In this document: positions 1 to 8,191 of the stretch, in pieces | Layout of the letters: each line of letters opens with the position of its first letter | How positions within the stretch are numbered: the first letter of the stretch is position 1 | Virus record (IMG/VR): IMGVR_UViG_3300047157_000197 | Span: 186,001 to 250,000 of that record | DNA: 64,000 nucleotides | DNA from: a virus | Reading direction: 5' to 3' (one strand) | Position numbers and translations under genes: made by a program | Notes under the pieces: generated by a model | The model's database searches: none | What the model saw: only the letters and a program-made list of their open reading frames with translations | Told to the model about the DNA's origin: nothing

Positions 1-1
1 A

Positions 2-46
2 TCAGAATTGGCTTATATAAATGCTTTAAATGAAAATTTATCATAA
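2..46 (+). CDS. C-terminal end of an upstream gene (partial)
   Basis: An open frame enters from the left edge and stops with TAA at 44-46, giving a 14-residue tail ending in NENLS. It sits just before a promoter, as expected for the end of the preceding gene. The fragment is too short to identify, and it could be a chance open frame. Confidence 0.3.
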   Translation, partial: SELAYINALNENLS

Positions 47-50
47 ATAA

Positions 51-82
51 TTTGGAAATACCAAATAAATTTCGTATATTTG
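51..82 (+). promoter_or_regulatory. Bacteroidetes-like promoter P1
   Basis: TTTG at 51-54 is followed by 20 bases and TATATTTG at 75-82. This fits the -33/-7 pattern of Bacteroidetes housekeeping promoters. The dyad TTTGT-ATA-ACAAA (79-91) overlaps the -7 box. The site drives the gene at 104. Confidence 0.75.
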
Positions 83-95
83 TATAACAAATAAA
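54..95 (+). repeat. 42-bp direct repeat, copy 1 (promoter repeat)
   Basis: This stretch is identical over 42 bases to 13358-13399. It covers the spacer, the -7 box and the A-rich leader of promoter P1. After both copies a gene starts with ATGGCAAAC. Confidence 0.85.
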
Positions 96-103
96 TAAAC
101 TAT

Positions 104-346
104 ATGGCAAACATTAAATTTGTACATCAAGAAGAAAAACAAATTAAAATAAAGGGAACTCCTAAAGTTCCATTTACTAAGAGCAAAAAATTAACTAGTA
201 TGACTGGTGGTAACCCGTTATATTATATTGATATTGAAGAAGCATTTAAATTAAAATTAGATTCTGTCTGTAATTTCACTCAAAAACATCCTCAAGACGA
301 GAATTATGCTCTTATCACTATTCCAATAAATCGAGAAGAAAATTAA
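104..346 (+). CDS. Small protein of unknown function (80 aa)
   Basis: I do not recognise this protein. It is lysine-rich at the N-terminus (residues 11-30) and more acidic later, with no membrane segment, signal peptide or metal motif. It is the first gene after promoter P1, with an A-rich leader and no Shine-Dalgarno sequence. It probably begins an operon with the HTH peptide and the thymidylate synthase-like gene that follow within 12-14 bases of each other. Its early-type promoter suggests early expression. Confidence 0.7.
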   Translation: MANIKFVHQEEKQIKIKGTPKVPFTKSKKLTSMTGGNPLYYIDIEEAFKLKLDSVCNFTQKHPQDENYALITIPINREEN

Positions 347-357
347 AATATAAATTT

Positions 358-558
358 ATGTCAAAAACCGCATGGTTTTTTAGTAATAGGTTACGAGGGG
401 AATCTCATCCCAGGTCAAAATTAACATCTGAACAAGTAATCCAAATAAGAGAACTTTATTCTAAAGGATTTTCTACTAATGTAATTGCCCGAAACTTCAA
501 AGTATCGGCTTGGAATGTAGAAGAAATTTGTAAAAGAAGAACCTGGACTCATTTATAA
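358..558 (+). CDS. HTH DNA-binding peptide (homing-endonuclease-tail type)
   Basis: The 66-residue product contains a helix-turn-helix at about residues 21-60: KLTSEQVIQIRELY, then GFSTNVIARNFKVS, then a terminal CKRRTWTHL. This layout is typical of the DNA-binding tail of phage HNH or GIY-YIG homing endonucleases (family knowledge). No nuclease domain is attached, so it is either a remnant of a homing endonuclease or a stand-alone DNA-binding protein. It lies 11 bases after the previous gene. Confidence 0.6.
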   Translation: MSKTAWFFSNRLRGESHPRSKLTSEQVIQIRELYSKGFSTNVIARNFKVSAWNVEEICKRRTWTHL

Positions 559-571
559 ACAAAATTAAAAT

Positions 572-1270
572 ATGACAGTTATAGAAGCAACTTCACCTGG
601 TGATGCTTGGGTAAAAGTATCAAAACATTTATTAGAACATGGTGTAAGAGTAGGTAATCTTACAGAAGAACTTAATGTGATTACCGAAATCACAGAATTT
701 AAATCAGATGATTGGTTTGATGGACACTTCAGAGAAATTATGGGAGATGATAGAATTGATTTCGCTAAAACAGTAACCTTTCTTAAACCAGAACAAAAGA
801 AATCAGATAACCCATTCTTTGATGAGGGAGAGGGATTAGATTATAAATTTATTAAAGACCATTACCATCAATCCTATTGGGGTAGAATGGTATCTTGGAG
901 AGGTGAATTTAATCAAATAGAAAATGTAATCAAAATTCTATCAACTGGTAAAGCAGTAAAACGATGTGAACTTATTATTTTTGACCCTAAGAAAGATGCA
1001 AGGAATCCATATTCACAACCTTGTATGGTTATGATTGATTTAAAACCAAGAAATGGTAAATTATATCTAACATCAGTACTTCGTTCAAATAGAGTATCTA
1101 AAAGTGGTTATGCAGATTACACAGCATTAACCGAAATGGGACATTTCCTTGCTGAACAAAGTGGATTAGAATTAGGAAAAGTAACTACCCTCGCTTGTTC
1201 GTGTCATATTGGTGATATGGATAATGAAAAAAAGAAAACAAACAAGTTATTAGAAGTATTAAATAGATAG
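572..1270 (+). CDS. Thymidylate synthase / dCMP hydroxymethylase-like protein
   Basis: The C-terminal half follows the thymidylate synthase layout: RNPYSQPC around residues 143-151 aligns with the catalytic Cys loop (PPCH in E. coli ThyA), then VLRSNRVSKSGYADY matches the RSxDxxLGxPFN segment, and CHIGD resembles the late AHIY motif. Where ThyA has Asn177 (PFN), this protein appears to have Asp (YAD). That swap is known in dCMP and CMP hydroxymethylases and favours cytosine. It has 232 residues, against about 264 for ThyA. The alignment is by eye, so whether it makes dTMP or hydroxymethyl-dCMP is open. Its neighbours are asparagine synthase, a PLP enzyme and a methyltransferase-like gene, consistent with nucleotide or DNA modification. 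Confidence 0.55.
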   Translation: MTVIEATSPGDAWVKVSKHLLEHGVRVGNLTEELNVITEITEFKSDDWFDGHFREIMGDDRIDFAKTVTFLKPEQKKSDNPFFDEGEGLDYKFIKDHYHQSYWGRMVSWRGEFNQIENVIKILSTGKAVKRCELIIFDPKKDARNPYSQPCMVMIDLKPRNGKLYLTSVLRSNRVSKSGYADYTALTEMGHFLAEQSGLELGKVTTLACSCHIGDMDNEKKKTNKLLEVLNR

Positions 1271-1271
1271 T

Positions 1272-2777
1272 ATGTGTGGAATCGTGGCAACAATTGGATA
1301 TTCTCGTAATGAGGTAGACGATATGTTAGAAGTTATTTCTCATCGAGGTAAAGATAATAGAGGAATAGAAGAATTTGATTATAATGGTAAAAAAGTATGC
1401 TTAGGACATAATCGTTTATCTATTAATGATATATCTCCTTTAGGCAACCAACCAATGAGTTTTGAAAATACTCACTTAATTGTAAATGGTGAGATTTGGA
1501 ACTACCCACAACTTAGAAAAGAATATGAAGAACGAGGATATATTTTTAAATCATCATCAGATTCGGAAATTATATTATACCTTTATAAAGAAAATGAATT
1601 ACAGAGATTAGATGGAATGTTTTCCTTTGTTATATATGATGATAACAAATTAATATTATCTCGTGATTGGGTTGGTAAAATACCTCTTTACATCTATAAT
1701 ACAAACAAATATATTGTTGCTAGTGAATTAAAATCTATACTTGGATATAATGAAACATCAGATATTAGATTCGTTCCAAAAAACTCATTAGTAGAGATTG
1801 ATTTAGATACTGATGAATTTAAAGTAACTAGCGATTTTTATTTTAAATGGTCATCGGATGTAACAAAACCAAAATCAAGTAAAGAAGTTGGTGAAACCAC
1901 ATTTAAATTATTAGAAAGAGCAGTAGATAAACGATTATTATCAGATGTTCCAATTGCAACATCATTAAGTGGAGGTATTGATTCTGCTATTATAACTTAC
2001 TTACTTAAACAAAGAATACCAAGTATCAAAGCATATACAATTGCATTTGACCAAGATTCAAAAGATTTACAAAAAGCAAGAGTTTGTGCAAAAAGTATTG
2101 ATGTAGAACTTGTTGAGGTATTTGTACCAAAAGATGAAAAAATTATTAAACAGAGATTTTTTGATTCAATTAATGTTATTGAATACCCATCAACTGTACA
2201 AATGGAAGTTGGTATATTACAATCATTTATTGCAGAGGAAATGGTTAAAGATGGAATCAAAGTTGCTTTTAGTGGAGAGGGTTCTGATGAATCATACGGT
2301 TCATATGGAACGTTTAGAATGTTCAGTAAGAAACCAGATTGGAGTGATGTTAGAAAAAACTTATTTGAAAAACAACACTATGGTAATTTATTAAGAGGTA
2401 ATACAATCTTTATGAATTATGGAACAATTGAATTAAGGTGTCCATTCTTTGATACAGAGTTTCTACAATATACAACAAATCTACAAGATGAATTTTTATC
2501 AGATAAAGTACAATGGAAAAAACCACTTGCTGATGCATTTAGAGGAAAGTTACCAGATGAAATATTAGACCAAGAGAAAAGGGCTTTTCAAAAAGGTACA
2601 AACTTTAAAGAATATATCGAAGATATTATTTTGAATGATTCTGAAATAAATTTTAAAAATAGAAAAAAAATGTTTCACGTCATTTGTGATAACTTTGAAA
2701 AAATAAATGGGTTTTCTCACAAAAAACTTAGACAACCAATTACAAATAATAATATAGGAATCTACAAATGGGTATAA
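1272..2777 (+). CDS. asnB: Asparagine synthase (glutamine-hydrolysing), AsnB-like
   Basis: The protein starts MCGIVATIG, so Cys2 would be the N-terminal nucleophile of a class II glutamine amidotransferase. HNRLSI and the NGEIWNY segment (about residues 73-77) belong to the same domain. The C-terminal synthase domain has the ATP pyrophosphatase loop SLSGGIDSA near residue 234. The family uses glutamine and ATP to amidate a carboxylate, normally aspartate. At 501 residues it is shorter than E. coli AsnB (554). It begins one base after the previous stop and overlaps the next gene by 10 bases. In this context it may supply asparagine or amidate an unusual substrate; the latter is inference. Confidence 0.85.
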   Translation: MCGIVATIGYSRNEVDDMLEVISHRGKDNRGIEEFDYNGKKVCLGHNRLSINDISPLGNQPMSFENTHLIVNGEIWNYPQLRKEYEERGYIFKSSSDSEIILYLYKENELQRLDGMFSFVIYDDNKLILSRDWVGKIPLYIYNTNKYIVASELKSILGYNETSDIRFVPKNSLVEIDLDTDEFKVTSDFYFKWSSDVTKPKSSKEVGETTFKLLERAVDKRLLSDVPIATSLSGGIDSAIITYLLKQRIPSIKAYTIAFDQDSKDLQKARVCAKSIDVELVEVFVPKDEKIIKQRFFDSINVIEYPSTVQMEVGILQSFIAEEMVKDGIKVAFSGEGSDESYGSYGTFRMFSKKPDWSDVRKNLFEKQHYGNLLRGNTIFMNYGTIELRCPFFDTEFLQYTTNLQDEFLSDKVQWKKPLADAFRGKLPDEILDQEKRAFQKGTNFKEYIEDIILNDSEINFKNRKKMFHVICDNFEKINGFSHKKLRQPITNNNIGIYKWV

Positions 2778-3613
2778 TACAAACACCAATAGAAGAATAT
2801 CAACTTAAAGGTAAAACTGTTTATGTCAAACGAGATGATTTGGTTGGTGATGGTGTAAACTATCCACGATGGGCAAAGGTTGAAGGTATAAGAAAGATTA
2901 TAGAATCAGATTATATTGATAAATCAAAACCACTCACACACCTTTCAGTATATGGAAGTTGGACAGGTTGGACATTATCTAAAATGTGTAAAGAATATGG
3001 TATTGAGTTTATTTCATCATACCCAGATTCTAAAACATATCCACCAGAACTATTAGAAATTATTAAAAGTAATGGGGCAACATTGAATCCAATGAAACCA
3101 AATATGATGAAACTGCTTGAGAATAAATTAGGTGGTATCGCAAAAAAGAATGGTTGGCAACAACTACCATATGCTTTTAATCATCCTACTTACATAAATT
3201 ATATGCAAAATAGAATGAAAGATGTATTAGCAGAACAAGATTTTGACCACCTTGTTGTATCAATTGGTAGTGGTGTAACTGCATCTGGTTTAATTCGAGA
3301 ATTTTTACAATATAAAGATTGGAAAGATATTCTTAATAACAAAAGAAAAGTTCATACAATTACAATGTCTGCAATACATTCTACTCAAAAGATTCTCAAT
3401 GAAAATAAAGCAGGAGATTTAAACAATATTAATATTTACAAATCCCCATTTGAGTTTAATGATTTAATGGAAGATTATTCTGTTCCATTTGATTGTAATG
3501 AATTTTGGGATAAGAAAATGTGGTTTTGGTTAGAAGAAAATATTGAATCACTAGATGGTAAAATACTATTTTGGAACATTGGTGGTTCTTATCAAACATC
3601 ATTAGGATTATGA
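2768..3613 (+). CDS. PLP-dependent enzyme, fold type II (ACC deaminase-like)
   Basis: The N-terminus VYVKRDDLVG followed by WAKVEGIRKI matches the start of D-cysteine desulfhydrase/ACC deaminase family enzymes (KRDDL, then the Lys that binds pyridoxal phosphate). SIGSGVTASGLI near residues 163-174 looks like the glycine-rich phosphate-binding loop. At 281 residues it is a little short for the family (about 330). The substrate cannot be told. It overlaps the asparagine synthase gene by 10 bases and the methyltransferase-like gene by ATGA, so the three are translationally coupled. Confidence 0.65.
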   Translation: MGIIQTPIEEYQLKGKTVYVKRDDLVGDGVNYPRWAKVEGIRKIIESDYIDKSKPLTHLSVYGSWTGWTLSKMCKEYGIEFISSYPDSKTYPPELLEIIKSNGATLNPMKPNMMKLLENKLGGIAKKNGWQQLPYAFNHPTYINYMQNRMKDVLAEQDFDHLVVSIGSGVTASGLIREFLQYKDWKDILNNKRKVHTITMSAIHSTQKILNENKAGDLNNINIYKSPFEFNDLMEDYSVPFDCNEFWDKKMWFWLEENIESLDGKILFWNIGGSYQTSLGL

Positions 3614-4842
3614 CAAACGGCGAAGATATATTAGCAAAATATAGGAAGGATATATTTGAAGGAGATTTTCCAACAATTTCAGAAAATGATTGGGAAACTT
3701 TAAAAGAATCATATCCAAAAGACCAAGTAAAAGAAATGTTGGCTGAACTTTTTATGGAATATCCAATACCCTATGCAGAAATTAGTGAAGAAAATGCTTA
3801 CAATGATTACCTTAAACTAAAAGCTTTTCGCTGGATAGAATATCTAAAGGAAGGTGAGTGGTTCCCAAGAAAAGCAGCTGAATCAAAATATCCATTAACA
3901 TATAATGGAAAACAACAATTCTTTTCTCGTATTAATACAGGTAATAGGGCATCTAATTACTTTCAACAGCACAACAGATGGTCAGTAGATGGTTCAGTTT
4001 CTCCAGGTCCAAAAAGGACATGGGAAACCAAAGCATTTATGAAATCACTAATGGGTTCAGCTTATTCTTTAAAATTACCACAAGTTGGTAAAAAAGAATT
4101 AAGAACAATGATTGGGTTACGCAAGTACATATGTGCTCAGTTCAAGCCAAATGTAGCCAAGATGTTTTATGATATGAATAATGCCAAGACCGTACTTGAT
4201 TTTTCAATGGGCTGGGGAGATAGGTTAGCAGGGGCTTTCTCAAGCGAAACTGTTGAACATTATGTAGGACTAGACCCTCGTAAAGAGAATCACCCTATCT
4301 ATGAACAACAAAGAGATTTCTATACCAAACATACATCTTTCTTCGAGAACCCAACTAAAACAACGTTCTATGAATCACCAGCAGAAGATTTTGATTACTC
4401 TGAATATAATGAGTACTTTGATATAGTATTTACATCACCTCCATATTTCTCAGTAGAAAGATATTCACATGATGATACTCAAAGTTGGGTAAGATATAAA
4501 AACATTGATGTGTGGAATGAACATTTCTTACATAAGGCACTTGGAAAGATTATACCAACGGTAAAAAAAGGTGGGATAATTGCAGTAAACATAGCTGATG
4601 TATATGCAAGTTCTAAAGGAGGAAAAGATTGGTTAGAAATATGTAATCCAATGATTGATTTCCTAACATCACAAGGATTAACTTACAAAGGTTGTATTGG
4701 TATGGAAATGGCAAAGAGACCTAATAGTGGTGGAGCAGGAACTGCTAAAGATGATGGACAGTATTCAGAGGAAAGTTTAAAATTAGCAGAAGAAACACAA
4801 AATCAAACTTTTTGTGAACCAATTTGGATAATTCAGAAATAA
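3610..4842 (+). CDS. DNA methyltransferase-like protein (TSPPY motif), paralogue 1
   Basis: A SAM-binding motif I variant, VLDFSMGWGDRLAGA, lies near residues 196-210, and FTSPPYF, a motif IV of the (D/S)PP(Y/F) kind found in N4-cytosine and N6-adenine methyltransferases, near residue 275. I place the start at the ATG in ATGA at 3610, which overlaps the previous stop; this gives 410 residues. A second protein with the same two motifs is encoded at 8191-9828. The Thr-Ser before PPY resembles N4-cytosine enzymes, but the long N-terminal region (about 190 residues) is unrecognised, so activity and substrate are uncertain. Confidence 0.6.
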   Translation: MTNGEDILAKYRKDIFEGDFPTISENDWETLKESYPKDQVKEMLAELFMEYPIPYAEISEENAYNDYLKLKAFRWIEYLKEGEWFPRKAAESKYPLTYNGKQQFFSRINTGNRASNYFQQHNRWSVDGSVSPGPKRTWETKAFMKSLMGSAYSLKLPQVGKKELRTMIGLRKYICAQFKPNVAKMFYDMNNAKTVLDFSMGWGDRLAGAFSSETVEHYVGLDPRKENHPIYEQQRDFYTKHTSFFENPTKTTFYESPAEDFDYSEYNEYFDIVFTSPPYFSVERYSHDDTQSWVRYKNIDVWNEHFLHKALGKIIPTVKKGGIIAVNIADVYASSKGGKDWLEICNPMIDFLTSQGLTYKGCIGMEMAKRPNSGGAGTAKDDGQYSEESLKLAEETQNQTFCEPIWIIQK

Positions 4843-4854
4843 TTCGTATATTTG
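4823..4854 (+). promoter_or_regulatory. Bacteroidetes-like promoter P2 (DNA polymerase)
   Basis: TTTG at 4823-4826, a 20-base spacer and TATATTTG at 4847-4854. The -33 box lies inside the end of the upstream gene. The polymerase start codon follows after a short A-rich leader. Confidence 0.75.
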
Positions 4855-4878
4855 TATAAATAAATAAAACAGAACAGA

Positions 4879-7395
4879 TTGTATCAAAACATTTATTACC
4901 AGAGAGAAAGAAATTTAATCCATTTATGGGATGACCAGAGAGGATATTCTGCATTTCCATATACAAGATATGCGTATGAGAAATCTTTAAGAGGTGAGTA
5001 TAAATCTATTTATGGAGATACACTAACCAAAATTTATAAATTCAAAGGAGATAATCCTGATTTATTTGAATCTGATGTACCCGAAACTACAAGGGCTTTA
5101 GTAGATTTATATTCTGAATCTGATGAACCATCAGAAGGTCATGTTATTCTTACTTATGATATTGAGTGTGAAATGTTAAGTGGATTGCCAGACCCACAAG
5201 AAGCTAAAAACGAATTAACTTCAATTGCACTTCATGATTCAGCAACAAACCAATATTGGGTATTAGTTGTTGATAAGGAAGGTGGTATGAAAGAAAAAAC
5301 TACCGATAAATGTATCGTATTTCCATTTCAAGATGAACGAGATATGTTAATGAAGTATTTGGAATTATATGAAATGATTAATCCATCAATCGTTACAGGT
5401 TGGAATATTGATTATTTCGATACACCAATGTTATACAACAGAATCAAAAGATTATTAGGAGAAAAACATGCTAATAGATTATCACCAATCGGTAAATGTT
5501 TCTGGTCACCATATCGTAAGAGATATTTTATGGCAGGTGTATCTTATTTAGATTATATTGAACTTTATAAGAAATACAACTATGGTGAACTTCCAAACTA
5601 TCGATTAGATACAGTTGCACAAATAGAATTAGGTAGAGGTAAGATTGAATATCAAGGAAACTTAGACCAATTATTCAGAGATGATATTGAAAAGTTCATT
5701 GAGTATAACTTAGTGGATGTTGAATTGGTTGTAGGATTTGAAGAAAAACTTGAATTTATAGATTTATGTAGAGGTATTGCACATGCAGGTCATGTACCTT
5801 ATGAAGATTTTGTATATTCATCAAAGTATCTTGAAGGAGCAATGTTAACATATCTACGAAGAAAAGGATTAGTTGCACCAAACAAACCAGCAGATAGACG
5901 TGAAAGAATGGAAGCTCTTAAAGAATCTGGTTCTGAAAAGTTTATAGGAGCTTATGTAAAAGCACCAATCGTTGGTAAGTATGATTGGATATATGATTTA
6001 GATTTAACATCTCTATATCCATCTATTATTATGACTCTAAATATATCACCAGAAGCAAAAGTTGGAAAAGTTCAAGATTGGGATGCAAATAAGTTTGTTA
6101 AAGGTGAAGTTGATACTTATCGTATTGGTGAAGATACTATCACAAAAGAAAATTTAAAGAAATATTTAGAACAATCTAAATTTTCAATAGCATCAAATGG
6201 TGTACTTTACCGAACAGATAAAGTAGGTTGTATTCCAGGTATTCTAAACTTATGGTTTGATAAAAGGGTAGAATATAAAAACGAAATGAAAAAATATGGA
6301 AAAGCAGGAAACAAAGCAAAATATGCCTTCTTTCACAAACGTCAGTTGGTTCAGAAAATTTTACTTAACTCTTTATATGGTGTGCTTGGGCTTCCTGCCT
6401 TTAGGTTCTATGATGTTGATAATGCTACCGCTGTTACCACGACAGGACAGACAGTTATTAAATCAACTGCGGATATGGCTAATATCAAGTACAACAAGGA
6501 GCTTAATACTCCTGATGCTGACTCTAATATATACATTGATACTGATTCAGTATTTTTCTCAGCAGTTCCTTTAATGGATAAAAGATTTCCTAATTGGAAA
6601 GATGAAGAACAAGATACAATTGCTGGTTATGTAAATGATATTGCAGAAGAAATGCAAGATTATTTAAATGATTTCTATGATATACTTTCAAAAAAAGTTT
6701 TAAATGTAGATAAAGATAAACATAGATTAGAGATTAAAAAAGAATATGTTGCAAAAGCAGGATTGTGGATTGCAAAGAAAAGATATGCACAATGGATTAT
6801 ATCAGATAATGGTGTACCAGTTGATAAGTTAGATGTAAAAGGTTTAGATGTTAAACGAAGTTCGTTTCCAAAAGCATTCCAAGAATGTATGGGTACAGTT
6901 TTGATTGATATTCTAAAAGGTAAATCAGAAGAAGAAATTTCAGATTATGTTTTAGATTTTAAAAAGAAAATGGTAAACAGACCTACATCTGAGATTGCAA
7001 AGAACTCAGCGGTAAAGAATCTTAAAAAATATATGCCGAAAGGTAAGAGAGAACCGTTTACAATGATGAAAGGAACACCTGCCCATGTTAAAGCAGCAAT
7101 CTTATATAATGATTGTTTGAAACATTTCAATGCACCTTTCAAATATGAACCAATGAAAAATGGTGATAAGGTAAAATGGGTATATCTTAAAGATAATCCA
7201 CTAGGAATCGATGGATTAGCATTTAGTGGATATAACGACCCAAAAGAGATAGAAGAATTTATTGCAACATATATTGACTATAATAAAATCTTTGAAAGAG
7301 AATTAAAAGGTAAACTACAAGATTTCTTCGATGCTATTGGTTGGGGAGATGTTGTAAGTGAACAACGAACTGCAGAAAAGTTCTTCAGTTTTTAA
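4879..7395 (+). CDS. 43: Family B DNA polymerase (T4 gp43-like)
   Basis: All main motifs are visible. The 3'-5' exonuclease has TYDIECE (Exo I, about residue 92), GWNIDYFDTP (Exo II, about 174) and YNLVDVELV (Exo III, about 276). The polymerase has DLTSLYPSII (motif A, about 375), NSLYGVLG (motif B, about 497) and YIDTDS (motif C, about 552). The 838-residue length is close to T4 gp43 (898). The start is a TTG at 4879: no ATG is in frame until well inside the exonuclease domain, and the TTG falls about 24 bases after the -7 box of P2. Its clamp is encoded next. Confidence 0.95.
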   Translation: MYQNIYYQRERNLIHLWDDQRGYSAFPYTRYAYEKSLRGEYKSIYGDTLTKIYKFKGDNPDLFESDVPETTRALVDLYSESDEPSEGHVILTYDIECEMLSGLPDPQEAKNELTSIALHDSATNQYWVLVVDKEGGMKEKTTDKCIVFPFQDERDMLMKYLELYEMINPSIVTGWNIDYFDTPMLYNRIKRLLGEKHANRLSPIGKCFWSPYRKRYFMAGVSYLDYIELYKKYNYGELPNYRLDTVAQIELGRGKIEYQGNLDQLFRDDIEKFIEYNLVDVELVVGFEEKLEFIDLCRGIAHAGHVPYEDFVYSSKYLEGAMLTYLRRKGLVAPNKPADRRERMEALKESGSEKFIGAYVKAPIVGKYDWIYDLDLTSLYPSIIMTLNISPEAKVGKVQDWDANKFVKGEVDTYRIGEDTITKENLKKYLEQSKFSIASNGVLYRTDKVGCIPGILNLWFDKRVEYKNEMKKYGKAGNKAKYAFFHKRQLVQKILLNSLYGVLGLPAFRFYDVDNATAVTTTGQTVIKSTADMANIKYNKELNTPDADSNIYIDTDSVFFSAVPLMDKRFPNWKDEEQDTIAGYVNDIAEEMQDYLNDFYDILSKKVLNVDKDKHRLEIKKEYVAKAGLWIAKKRYAQWIISDNGVPVDKLDVKGLDVKRSSFPKAFQECMGTVLIDILKGKSEEEISDYVLDFKKKMVNRPTSEIAKNSAVKNLKKYMPKGKREPFTMMKGTPAHVKAAILYNDCLKHFNAPFKYEPMKNGDKVKWVYLKDNPLGIDGLAFSGYNDPKEIEEFIATYIDYNKIFERELKGKLQDFFDAIGWGDVVSEQRTAEKFFSF

Positions 7396-7400
7396 AAATA

Positions 7401-7440
7401 TATACGAAAAAATTTGTTAATCACAAATAATTTTCGTATA
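7401..7440 (+). promoter_or_regulatory. Inverted repeat over the sliding-clamp promoter
   Basis: TATACGAAAA (7401-7410) and TTTTCGTATA (7431-7440) are perfect 10-base inverted repeats separated by 20 bases. Inside them TTTGT (7413-7417) and ACAAA (7423-7427) also pair. The arms contain the -33 and part of the -7 element of promoter P3. This could be a repressor site, or a hairpin ending polymerase transcription, although no U-tract follows directly. Confidence 0.55.
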
Positions 7441-7444
7441 TTTG
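7413..7444 (+). promoter_or_regulatory. Bacteroidetes-like promoter P3 (sliding clamp)
   Basis: TTTG at 7413-7416, a 20-base spacer and TATATTTG at 7437-7444. The -7 box runs into the palindrome TTTGTACAAA (7441-7450). Confidence 0.75.
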
Positions 7445-7477
7445 TACAAATATAAATTATAATTAAGTAAATAAACA

Positions 7478-8191
7478 ATGGAAAAACAATCATTAAACAG
7501 GTTTGTATCAAAATACAACCTCGCAGGTTTAGTAGAATCTGTAAAGTGGGAATCAAAAGATGGTTCTCTAACTACTTCTTTTATTTCTGATGATAAATCA
7601 GTATTAGGAAGTGTAAGTATGAAAGAGTTTGATACTTCAGATGCATCTTTTGGTGTATATGATACTTCAAAACTTACAAAAATGTTATCAGTTCTTGGTA
7701 ACGATGTAGATTTCTCAATCAATGATATTGATGGGAAACCAGTTTCTTTGAAATTCAAAGATGGTTCAACAAATGTAAATTATATGTTAGCTGATTTATC
7801 AGTTATCCCTAATGTACCAGATTTGAAACAATTACCACCATTCAATGTGGAAATTAAATTAGATGCAAACTTTATCTCAAAGTTTATTAAAGCAAAAGGT
7901 GCTTTAGCTGATGAGAATAACTTTACATTTACTTGTAAAGATGGTGCTGGTCAAATTATTTTAGGTTATTCAAATATTAACACAAACAGAATTAACATAG
8001 ATGTTGACTGTACTTGTGAAAAAGATGTTGACCCAATTTCTTTTTCGGCAACATACTTAAAAGAGATACTAGTTGCAAACAAAGAGGCTACTGATGCAAT
8101 TTTAAAGATTTCATCTCAAGGATTATCACATATCTCTTTTTCAATCGATAACTACGAATCAAATTATTATTTAGTAGAAATACAAGCTTAA
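7478..8191 (+). CDS. 45: DNA polymerase sliding clamp (T4 gp45-like)
   Basis: The 237-residue protein follows the PCNA/gp45 layout of two related halves, with MLADLSVIPNVPDL (about residues 103-116) as a likely interdomain connector and repeated short beta-strand patterns. The length is close to T4 gp45 (228). In T4 the clamp tethers the polymerase and also activates late promoters together with gp55 and gp33. It has its own promoter, lies just after the polymerase gene, and its stop overlaps the next start (TAATG). The call rests on size, layout and position more than on a signature motif. Confidence 0.8.
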   Translation: MEKQSLNRFVSKYNLAGLVESVKWESKDGSLTTSFISDDKSVLGSVSMKEFDTSDASFGVYDTSKLTKMLSVLGNDVDFSINDIDGKPVSLKFKDGSTNVNYMLADLSVIPNVPDLKQLPPFNVEIKLDANFISKFIKAKGALADENNFTFTCKDGAGQIILGYSNINTNRINIDVDCTCEKDVDPISFSATYLKEILVANKEATDAILKISSQGLSHISFSIDNYESNYYLVEIQA

